Of a DNA stretch of 64,000 nucleotides, positions 62,501 to 64,000 are shown in pieces. The stretch is from the NCBI GenBank assembly GCA_963978905.1, contig OZ022261.1:4961992-5025991 (forward strand), in the 5' to 3' direction. This stretch comes from Trichostrongylus colubriformis (lineage: Eukaryota > Nematoda > Chromadorea > Rhabditida > Trichostrongylidae). The notes beneath the pieces are model-generated. The model worked only from the letters and a program-made list of their open reading frames with translations. It was not told where the DNA came from and did not search any database. Made by a program: the position numbers and the translations under genes. Within the stretch, counting starts at the first letter, position 1; each line of letters starts with the position of its first letter.

Positions 62501-63780
62501 AAGAACACCATCCGGTATGAATCCCCTTAGGTACCCAGATTGAACGGACGTCAGCAAGGTTGTGAAAGAGGGCGAAGAAATTTCGGATTTTGCCCAGTTG
62601 AGGTGATACATCTTGTTCAGTCTTTCCTTGCTCCCGTTCCTGCTCGTGCAGGAGGCTGCCACGGAGTTAATTGATAGAGTTAGGACTGCTCTTGATTCTG
62701 GGGATGAGAATACCTCAATAGAATTTACTGTAGTTTGGCTAAATGGGGTCGAAAGTGGAGGAGACAAAATTACTTTTTTTTTTTTTGGCACCCCCTGTAT
62801 ACGGCTGAAGTGGAGAGAGTCCACCGGAGTCCTCTGCGATCGTCGGTGCTCCAGGATTCTGAAGGGCAAGGTATGCCGATCGGAGATAAGAGCCGCAATG
62901 CTCTATGGCAGCGGGGTCTGGCCCATAAGAAAGGCGGCTCAACAGGGTCAGGAGCAAGGAGGCATTAGTCACGCAGACGGCTCCGGTCTAGCTGAAGTTG
63001 AGGGAGCAGCGGCTATGATGGTATGGGCACGTGCTGAGAAGTTCGGCAGACCATCAAATTAAGAAGGCTGTAGAGTTCGAAGTACCCGGCAAGCGACCAC
63101 GAGGGCTCGAAATAAAAGGTGGACGGACGTCATCAAAACCGACCTCACGGAAGTGAAAGCCACGGCAGAAGTTGCCCTGGATAGAAGAAAGTGGTGACAA
63201 CTGACAAGAACAGCGGACCACGGCGCAGGACTGGCGCTAGGGAGAAGAAGAAGAAATAGTACGAATCAGTTCGTTATTGTTTTCAGCTTGTAAAAAGTTC
63301 AAATATAGCTACACAAATAATAAGAAATTTGAAAACCTATTTCCACTCATTTTTTTTCTGGGCTTGGTAAAGTCGCTAGGCGCCGGAGGTTGACTATAAG
63401 GTTCAAGATCTTTTGCAGCTGCTTTTTCCAACCAAATGTGTGAAGTGTTTTTGATATAAAGAAAAAATTTCCCTGCTATTCGGTACATTAAGATAAGCAT
63501 TAGGCGCGTGGCGCTTCGGGAAAAAGCACTGTTCAAAATTATTTTCGGCAATCAGTGAGCACTGTCATATAGCGCTGTTTCGAACTGTTTCCTTTTCACT
63601 CTATCTCATGCCTTTTCATACGATTTTGTTGGTATTCCAGGGCTAACAATGCATCGTTTTGATCATCCTCACTTGATGCCATTGATTGGATTGACGTTAA
63701 CGGAAGGAAAGATCCCCGTAATTGTCGCTGATTTTATGGAAAATGGAGACCTAAGAACGTATCTTCGCGACGACTCTAAG
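20405..63780 (+). CDS. Met-family receptor tyrosine kinase with Sema-type ectodomain (5' end to mid-kinase)
   Basis: A single-pass receptor predicted to bind an extracellular ligand and phosphorylate tyrosines in the cytoplasm. Domain order: signal peptide (20405), Sema-like region (to 42612), PSI-like Cys cluster (45182-45520), further ectodomain exons, transmembrane helix (55237-55327), juxtamembrane segment and kinase N-lobe. The kinase matches the Met/Ron plan: IGRGHFG loop, VACK lysine, ILEGLTM (helix-C glutamate), HPHLMPLIGL, and hinge ADFMENGDLRTYLR. In C. elegans the Met family comprises svh-2 and F11E6.8 (recalled); I cannot tell which is the orthologue. At least 34 exons were placed by splice sites and codon phase. 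Gaps remain after 40619, 45445, 48232, 50978 and 51389. The C-lobe, with catalytic loop and activation segment, lies beyond the window. Introns reach 5.6 kb and are filled with transposons. Confidence 0.85.
20605..20961 (+). CDS. receptor exons 2-3 (first Sema blade)
   Basis: Exon 2 is 20605-20707 (acceptor tttgcag, donor AATAG|gtgaat) and encodes FDLIAIGSRETIAIYNYTL, a hydrophobic strand pair with an N-glycosylation site, as in the first Sema blade. Exon 3 starts at 20863 (acceptor catgcag, phase 1) and probably ends at 20961 (ATCA|gttgtg); that donor is chosen by phase and is the weaker call. Confidence 0.65.
21605..21775 (-). repeat. dispersed repeat family D, inverted copy
   Basis: The reverse complement matches family D (AGAGATAATGT.TAGCGAA, GCGCCTTTT, CTTCAGTGGCCGA.TTGC). 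Confidence 0.6.
22776..22924. repeat. long hairpin (MITE-like)
   Basis: GCACGCGACGGGATGGTGCG at the left is exactly inverted at 22903-22922. Both arms continue with imperfect pairing through GAAGCGAT/ATCGCTTC. It lies in a receptor intron. Confidence 0.75.
22985..23400 (+). repeat. dispersed repeat family D, copy 2
   Basis: Matches 12050-12480 in the same orientation; see that entry for shared blocks. Confidence 0.7.
23933..24301 (+). CDS. receptor exons 4-5 (Sema, Cys-rich)
   Basis: Exon 4 is 23933-24105 (acceptor tctgtgtcag, donor AAA|gtagac) and encodes ELIFCVTSRIWGGCIYRPHC then GCILISGNSNVVAF, resembling the second Sema blade with its paired cysteines. Exon 5 is 24229-24301 (acceptor atcccttcag, donor GAAG|gtcagg). 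Phases 1-0 and 0-1 chain correctly to exons 3 and 6. Confidence 0.65.
25075..25327 (+). CDS. receptor exons 6-7 (Sema)
   Basis: Exon 6 is 25075-25168 (acceptor ttgattcag, donor TGCAG|gtgcg) and encodes SGYIEFKLLTRTQLFYCDSS. Exon 7 is 25227-25327 (acceptor ttcaaacag, donor TCCA|gttaga) and encodes SGSLTLDPALSLRCKVWGSP with further cysteines. Only one frame is open through both exons when joined in phase 2. Confidence 0.7.
25370..25499. mobile_element. Harbinger-like MITE, near-perfect palindrome
   Basis: Ends GGCCGCGGTCATACTTTGCG and its inverse; TTA at 25367-25369 and 25500-25502. The inner arms (GTTGACGCCGGTGCCGGCGTC) are themselves symmetric. It starts only about 40 bases after the exon 7 donor. 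Confidence 0.9.
26571..26647. repeat. short perfect hairpin (MITE-like)
   Basis: AACGTTAGAGGGGGCGTATT is inverted as AATACGCCCCCTCTAACGTT around a short loop with a second AATTCAGG/CCTGAAT pairing. No flanking gene. Confidence 0.8.
27194..27225 (+). CDS. receptor exon 8, 32-nt microexon (tentative)
   Basis: Acceptor actttacag and donor ATC|gttagg. The reading VRTETLRLRI bridges exon 7 (phase 1) to exon 9 (phase 0) and continues into VVVTYYTVF. Supported by phase and position only. Confidence 0.45.
28306..28740. repeat. dispersed repeat (ATTCGTGTTCTACGGG family)
   Basis: Contains two divergent units with TGATATTCGTGTTCTACGGG also present in 18420-18800; a third, poorer match lies at 34050-34500. 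Intronic, non-coding. Confidence 0.6.
30047..30512. mobile_element. truncated mariner with palindromic C-terminal transposase fragment
   Basis: A mariner terminal repeat TTAGGTTGGCAACTAAGTAA starts at 30047 after TA. 30257-30357 and 30400-30512 are inverted copies of each other. In each arm, read outward, the mariner third catalytic block (PSYSPDLAPSDYHLF in the right arm) can be seen, with frameshifts and a stop. No right terminal repeat was found. Confidence 0.8.
31034..31426 (+). CDS. receptor exons 9-10 (Sema)
   Basis: Exon 9 is 31034-31200 (acceptor cattttag, donor AGCAG|gtgtaa) and encodes FAGLAPLSKKLLADVKLIIH. Exon 10 is 31278-31426 (acceptor actctgag, donor CAAG|gtgatc) and encodes PHDLLKIIFAPNWHLKEGIE. 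The 77-base intron and phases 0-2 and 2-1 agree. Confidence 0.7.
31546..31626 (+). CDS. receptor exon 11 (Sema core motif)
   Basis: Acceptor gaatttgcag and donor TTAA|gtgtgt. In the phase set by exon 10 it reads VYFCSKINDKAAKPSAVIRL followed by CSDTSS. This fits the conserved Sema pattern YF......(R/I)R.C..D, as in Met and plexins. Other frames in this interval are open but do not fit the phase. Confidence 0.72.
31831..31898 (+). CDS. receptor exon 12 (tentative)
   Basis: Acceptor gggattctag, phase 1, reading HKCLFTEQGHKINILGITLR. The donor ATG|gtgccg is weak and chosen because it gives phase 0 for the next exon at 35645. Confidence 0.45.
32040..32419 (-). CDS. antisense nested gene: candidate secreted protein, first two exons
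   Basis: On the minus strand a trans-splice-like acceptor (ctgtttcag) precedes an ATG whose product starts MSIMFQICAMLSLFSLTVT, a signal peptide. Exon 1 runs 32419 to about 32216 and ends at a strong donor (AACAA|gtaagc). Exon 2 (about 32130 to 32040; acceptor ctgcttcag, donor AGAG|gtacgc) continues in phase with ILHVFRQSHFSSHIIVWEEC. I do not recognise the family, and the remaining exons were not found. It lies inside a receptor intron on the opposite strand. Confidence 0.45.
32440..33237 (-). other. minus-strand coding potential, exons unresolved
   Basis: Two blocks are open and protein-like: 32685 to 32440 (STTRMNNFPEQRAADTPSID) and 33230 to about 32952, the latter with acceptor catgccag and donor GGAG|gtaatt. 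In the second block two frames compete. They could be an upstream gene of the nested antisense locus. No domain recognised. Confidence 0.25.
33481..34836. mobile_element. long-TIR DNA element, non-autonomous (1356 bp)
   Basis: CAAGGGAGGCCCATCAGGTC at the left is inverted at the right end, with TGA flanking both sides. Inverted arms of about 130 bases (33481-33610, 34706-34836) share AAAACGG/CCGTTT, TGCATTTTATA.GGTCACATA and GGGGCCCAGAAAATG. The interior has no transposase. The superfamily is uncertain. Confidence 0.8.
35645..35918 (+). CDS. receptor exons 13-14 (Sema)
   Basis: Exon 13 is 35645-35755 (acceptor cccctttcag, donor TTT|gtaaga) and encodes GCLHDESELNQNIDRLLIDE in phase 0-0. Exon 14 is a 20-nt microexon, 35899-35918 (acceptor cactcacag, donor GAGG|gtaagg), encoding ARRVMR and shifting to phase 2. 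Both have strong splice signals. Confidence 0.68.
36241..36302. repeat. paired short palindromes
   Basis: TGACACGACGTCGTGTCA (36285-36302) is a perfect 18-base palindrome; a near copy TGACACGACATCGTATCA lies at 36241-36258. Intronic. Confidence 0.8.
36855..37030 (+). repeat. dispersed repeat, partner of 7370-7560
   Basis: Inverse-orientation copy of the repeat at 7370-7560; ends about 180 bases before receptor exon 15. Confidence 0.65.
37209..37609 (+). CDS. receptor exons 15-16 (Sema)
   Basis: Exon 15, the largest, is 37209-37448 (acceptor ggtatttag, donor TCAG|gtaatt). It encodes YMSNFSTVLAFSRAKYCYFV and ends NAKIIR, with an N-glycosylation site nearby. Exon 16 is a 23-nt microexon, 37587-37609 (acceptor gctcccag, donor CTCG|gtgggt) reading SVNDSVL. 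Phases 2-2 and 2-1 chain to 40361. Confidence 0.68.
38214..39097 (-). mobile_element. mariner, internally deleted copy 1 (884 bp)
   Basis: TTAGGTTGGTTCATAATAAA at the left is inverted at the right end; TA precedes the left end and the right flank is slightly changed. The minus strand carries a mariner transposase joined across a deletion: the N-terminal part up to SSIEDEDGG runs straight into SVHGVEYWELF. This removes about 130 residues including the first catalytic Asp (TGDE) block. A frame change follows; DNARPH and PYSPGLAPSDFHLF remain. Confidence 0.9.
39098..40360. other. receptor intron, no gene recognised
   Basis: Unremarkable sequence without matching splice pairs; no repeat recognised within the window. 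Confidence 0.35.
40361..40619 (+). CDS. receptor exons 17-18 (late Sema)
   Basis: Exon 17 is 40361-40486 (acceptor tgttccgcag, donor ACAG|gtagag) and encodes AGFRVCSSDATPELESRMDL. Exon 18 is 40537-40619 (acceptor catcttcag, donor AGT|gtgagt) and encodes QRVEAASYDSRRDRLTVVVA, the strand pattern of a late Sema blade. The intron is 50 bases and phases 1-1 and 1-0 agree. Confidence 0.75.
41685..42078. mobile_element. mariner fragment arranged as a palindrome
   Basis: 41685-41815 is the inverse of about 41880-42010. Read rightward, the right arm encodes the mariner C-terminus: NAKPHTSQVTRQKLIETLPH, SPGLSLADYLFF, and continues to a stop near 42076. The left arm is the same region inverted. No terminal repeats identified. 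Confidence 0.8.
42368..42440. repeat. short hairpin
   Basis: GATTGTGATTGACAGCGAGA and AACAGG are inverted on the other side of a loop of about ten bases. It lies 70 bases upstream of receptor exon 19. Confidence 0.75.
42508..42612 (+). CDS. receptor exon 19 (end of Sema)
   Basis: Acceptor ttctcatag and donor CCAG|gtaatt. In phase 2-2 it reads IAKVQRKRSICKITVIFSPE, like the last Sema strand; this phase connects to 45182. A second frame is also open. One exon converting phase 0 (after 40619) to phase 2 is missing. Confidence 0.6.
42802..43251 (+). CDS. uncharacterised open frame (261 codons in total), possible exon
   Basis: The longest open frame in the window (42802-43587) is split at 43252 by a strong donor motif (TTGGTC|gtaagt), so a real exon might end at 43251. 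It is GC-rich and basic with scattered cysteines, and shows no domain I recognise. A second frame is open over 42867-43178. No matching acceptor or partner exon was found. Confidence 0.25.
43644..44951 (-). mobile_element. near full-length mariner, inactive (1308 bp)
   Basis: TTAGGTT.TC.CAAAAGTCTTGTAGGATTT terminal repeats at both ends with TA on both flanks. The minus strand holds a mariner transposase in several frames: N-terminal helix-turn-helix part (44750-44439), the first Asp region YGRESWDMYDTNTPRAFW, then HDNAYPY and SPDIAPSDYHL (43719-44050). Multiple frameshifts make it a pseudogene. Confidence 0.92.
44886..44951. mobile_element. 66-bp back-to-back terminal repeat palindrome
   Basis: Two complete mariner terminal repeats (TTAGGTTGTCCCAAAAGTCT and its inverse) face each other with only a few bases between. 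TA stands on both sides (44884-44885, 44952-44953). The right arm also serves as the right end of the mariner at 43644. Confidence 0.85.
45182..45342 (+). CDS. receptor exon: PSI-like start
   Basis: Acceptor catggagtag and donor CATG|gtacat, phase 2-1. It encodes CLSFRHVVCEEFQFQ and ends with ERSCSFCSH, the C..C pair that opens PSI domains after a Sema propeller. Confidence 0.62.
45445..45520 (+). CDS. receptor exon: PSI-like continuation (end uncertain)
   Basis: Acceptor gtggtttcag, phase 1, continuing RRGQFFHSWPTCFSQSSCFF; the W..C.....C spacing fits the second half of a PSI domain. The frame stays open to 45758 but no convincing donor was found, so the end given is approximate. Confidence 0.5.
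46451..46657 (+). CDS. possible thrombospondin type-1 exon
   Basis: Acceptor gcgcaacag and donor TTA|gtgtat, phase 0-0. The frame contains FSIWQQWPASHTRQHEPHCV, then FGGQSC...ICTTITC, matching the W..W, GG..C and C....C spacing of TSP1 repeats; the early Cys pair is missing. Two other frames are partly open. Whether it belongs to the receptor or another gene is unresolved. Confidence 0.4.
47076..47180 (+). CDS. receptor ectodomain exon
   Basis: Acceptor ctcactacag and donor TCAG|gttgct. In the phase that fits its neighbour it reads RLSCLPRTGVTQLMCAFSYQ. A phase-0 frame is also fully open and would splice to 47227-47320, but that path breaks phase further on. Confidence 0.5.
47359..47418 (+). 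CDS. receptor ectodomain exon
   Basis: Acceptor cttcggcag and donor GCAAA|gtaggt, phase 2-2, encoding YRYGWLEDFRPFSGISVA; joins in frame to 47865. Confidence 0.6.
47485..47556 (+). tRNA. tRNA-Phe (GAA)-like sequence in an intron
   Basis: GCCTCGATAGCTGAGTTGG starts a 72-base cloverleaf with anticodon loop CTGAAGA and T loop TTCGATC. The anticodon stem pairs throughout. Compared with the usual nematode tRNA-Phe the D stem has GCTG for GCTC, the variable loop is one base short, the T stem has one C-C mismatch, and the acceptor stem has two G-U pairs. Probably a pseudogene or weak gene. It lies between two receptor exons, same strand. Confidence 0.72.
47865..47967 (+). CDS. receptor ectodomain exon
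   Basis: Acceptor ctcttacag and donor AGG|gtaacg, phase 2-0. It encodes DTDLENIISVIPDELHGALF followed by LAGYGRGSTILLR, a strand-rich extracellular segment; no named domain assigned. A 36-nt phase-0 candidate (48197-48232) may follow. Confidence 0.68.
48344..49246. mobile_element. TA-flanked foldback element, relative of 9099-10323 (903 bp)
   Basis: TTGGTTTGAGGAATAAGTCC and its inverse at the right, with TA on both sides. The right part retains the three GATAGAGC/GCTCTA hairpin units; the left arm is shortened, so only the outer portion folds back. Confidence 0.85.
49247..50319. other. receptor intron, no gene recognised
   Basis: No exon with paired splice sites. A run of G near 50175 and ordinary sequence otherwise. 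Confidence 0.35.
50320..50978 (+). CDS. receptor ectodomain exons (three, all phase 0)
   Basis: 50320-50463 (acceptor ttcttaaag; donor uncertain, TAC|gtcctg) encodes CGELEVEAHGIIPLISFPKD. 50711-50773 (acceptor atttacag, donor GGC|gtaatt) encodes GLTWRSKHSFCFNFEGKADG. 50847-50978 (acceptor gatctatag, donor GTG|gtttgt) encodes SRFSISLDKSGDAAFILNGT with an N-glycosylation site. A second frame is also open through the last two, so the frame is preferred but not proven. IPT repeats are expected here in Met-type receptors, but none is clearly recognisable. Confidence 0.5.
51118..51389 (+). CDS. receptor ectodomain exon (start uncertain)
   Basis: An open frame with SSDSSLFFFVDQGNDRYGVS and ALQISCTVKMNLQ ends at a strong donor (CAGAG|gtattg), phase 2. 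The start is not fixed; acceptor candidates lie between 51100 and 51180. The exon after it, before 54629, is missing. Confidence 0.5.
51406..52144. mobile_element. CAGGGGG-type TA-flanked element, copy 1
   Basis: CAGGGGATGCCAAAAAAAGT and the inverse ...TTTGGCACCCCCTG end; TA on both sides. Interior matches 62048-62797 throughout. It starts 16 bases after the exon donor at 51390. No transposase. Confidence 0.85.
52145..54628. other. receptor intron with small hairpins
   Basis: 52795-52865 is a GC-rich hairpin (CAAACAGTGTT.CAAACTC inverted as GAGTTTGCAACACTGTTTG). 53029-53062 and 53200-53238 form a diverged inverted repeat. At least one receptor exon (phase 2 to 0) should lie here but was not found. 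Confidence 0.4.
54629..54990 (+). CDS. receptor membrane-proximal ectodomain exons
   Basis: 54629-54756 (acceptor tttcattag, donor TCAAA|gtaagt) encodes WEIFGSNFDRMENAEVFVCE. 54829-54990 (acceptor gttcttctag, donor TCGAG|gtgcat) encodes LLCILPNGSSQFPGCAVRIV, with an N-glycosylation site and paired cysteines. The 72-base intron and phase 2 joins are exact, and the second exon joins in phase to the membrane exon. Confidence 0.82.
55237..55327 (+). CDS. receptor transmembrane exon
   Basis: Acceptor atcttccag and donor ATG|gtgagc. It encodes VLALIVVFVILTVLGVIICL followed by ARKKIM, a single helix with a basic stop-transfer sequence, orienting the kinase to the cytoplasm. Confidence 0.9.
55409..55605 (+). 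CDS. receptor juxtamembrane exons
   Basis: 55409-55475 (acceptor ggtattag, donor GGAC|gtaaga) encodes ESRKNVDVVSATFPLGDTLG. 55542-55605 (acceptor tttttgcag, donor TTCAG|gtctga) encodes HVSKYDACSMDYTSPYEQLF, with two tyrosines near the membrane. Phases 0-1 and 1-2 chain exactly. Confidence 0.88.
55696..56155 (+). repeat. tandem duplication in receptor intron (period about 275 bp)
   Basis: Two units (about 55696-55875 and 55975-56155) share GACAA.TTTG.GATGG.TAGGG, TTAAGCTCCGCCCACG and ATGTGGGCCAAACG-like blocks. Each contains a small hairpin CTCCGCCCAC/GTGGGC(A)GAG. Confidence 0.75.
56668..57555 (-). mobile_element. mariner, internally deleted copy 2 (888 bp)
   Basis: TTAGGTTGATTCATAATAAA and its inverse, with TA on both sides. 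The minus-strand transposase shows the same junction as copy 1: the N-terminal EDE segment runs into SVHGVEYWELL, again removing the TGDE block. The C-terminal half is open (57096-56707): HDNARPHIARSTKAEVLSYS, PYSPDLAPSDFHLF. Confidence 0.92.
57737..57801 (+). CDS. receptor exon: start of kinase domain
   Basis: Acceptor tttttgcag and donor GAGAG|gtatac, phase 2-1. It encodes RLKIDASRLQFEAEIGRG, the lead-in and first half of the glycine-rich loop. Confidence 0.92.
57872..57988 (+). CDS. receptor exon: kinase ATP-binding lobe
   Basis: Acceptor aatgcttcag and donor GAAG|gtcagt, phase 1-1. It completes GRGHFGIVSRATY and encodes KKKVACKVLKQSVDGVGDFI. VACK supplies the ATP-binding lysine; GDFILEG enters helix C. 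Confidence 0.94.
59187..59270. repeat. near-perfect hairpin in receptor intron
   Basis: ACACACACACTGAGGGAGCG through GAGATAAT pairs with its inverse around a loop of about ten bases; no terminal target duplication was clear. Confidence 0.8.
61622..61759. mobile_element. Harbinger-like MITE (diverged ends)
   Basis: GGCAGCCTTCATAC at the left and inverted GCATGAAGGCTGCC at the right; TAA on both sides (61619-61621, 61760-61762). GC-rich interior resembling 17545-17718 (GACGCAGAGACGCAGAGGCG). Confidence 0.8.
62048..62797. mobile_element. CAGGGGG-type TA-flanked element, copy 2
   Basis: CAGGGGGTGCCAAAAAAAAG and its inverse at the right; TA on both sides. Colinear with 51406-52144. The RTE-type remnant begins about ten bases after its right end, suggesting insertion into that retrotransposon. 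Confidence 0.85.
62806..63259 (+). pseudogene. RTE-type LINE reverse transcriptase, C-terminal remnant
   Basis: In shifting frames the translation shows WRESTGVLCDRR, KVCRSEIRAAMLYGSGVWPI, YGHVLR, and IKKAVEFEVPGKRPRG then RWTDVIKTDL...ALDRRKW, the conserved 3' tail of RTE/BovB-like reverse transcriptases. The 5' part is absent (cut by the element at 62048-62797), and frameshifts and a stop are present. Confidence 0.85.
63641..63780 (+). CDS. receptor exon: kinase helix C to hinge
   Basis: Acceptor gtattccag and donor TCTAAG|gttcac, phase 1-0. It encodes LTMHRFDHPHLMPLIGLTLT and ADFMENGDLRTYLRDDSK, matching the Met pattern EG..M..F.HP....L.G and the hinge GDLR. The rest of the kinase lies to the right. 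Confidence 0.93.
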
Positions 63781-64000
63781 GTTCACTTTGTATCATCTAT
63801 GTTTTTTCTGCATCTATTACGTCAGGTGATCAAAAGCTCACCATAGGGATACATCCTAACTTTTGTAGAATAATGTGAAGTTCTTCAATTAAAAATTCAA
63901 AAAAAAAGCGACGAGATTCAACAATCAACGCTGGGAAGGTGGTCCTACTTTCGGGTCTCAAATTAGATCCGAATCACTTCTGCCATTACCTTCGAAGGCA

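Noticed and set aside
1..64000. CRISPR arrays, rRNA, bacterial operons
   Set aside because: No regularly spaced repeats, rRNA-like stretches or prokaryotic gene layout; the sequence is spliced eukaryotic DNA.

Overview
The window looks like nuclear DNA of a parasitic strongylid nematode, probably a hookworm. This rests on splice signals (acceptors near TTTCAG, donors GTAAG/GTGAG, many introns of 45-90 bp beside introns of several kb), 5'-most exons preceded by trans-splice-like acceptors, and a dense load of Tc1/mariner, Harbinger-like, foldback and RTE-type elements. The species call is inference; no similarity search was possible.

The main gene is a Met-family receptor tyrosine kinase on the + strand. 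It starts with a signal peptide at 20405 and runs out of the right edge inside the kinase domain at 63780. I assembled it by hand from splice sites and reading-frame phase. The exons at 20405-42612 form one phase-compatible chain of roughly 500 codons with Sema-domain character, with one small exon missing after 40619. A Cys-rich PSI-like segment follows (45182-about 45520), then a possible thrombospondin-type exon (46451-46657), further extracellular exons (47076-51389), a Cys-containing juxtamembrane ectodomain (54629-54990), one transmembrane helix (55237-55327) and the kinase N-lobe (57737-57988, 63641-63780). The kinase carries the IGRGHFG loop and the HP..MPLIGL..GDLR segment typical of Met. 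The transcription unit exceeds 43 kb and most of its introns are occupied by transposon remains.

Left part (1-16490): a small orphan ORF; a Tc1-like element inserted into an older tRNA-headed repeat; a decayed SF1 helicase; a foldback element with a nested MITE; and scattered exons of an unrecognised + strand gene (about 7977-16490) whose last exon ends at 16490. A small secreted-protein candidate (14480-15035) lies between its exons.

Middle part (16.5-54 kb): receptor exons alternate with mariners, two tail-to-tail palindromic mariner fragments, two large TA-flanked foldback elements, long-TIR elements, Harbinger-like MITEs, a tRNA-Phe-like sequence in an intron, and a probable antisense gene nested at 32040-32419. 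Right part (55-64 kb): kinase exons separated by an internally deleted mariner, a CAGGGGG-type element and an RTE retrotransposon tail.
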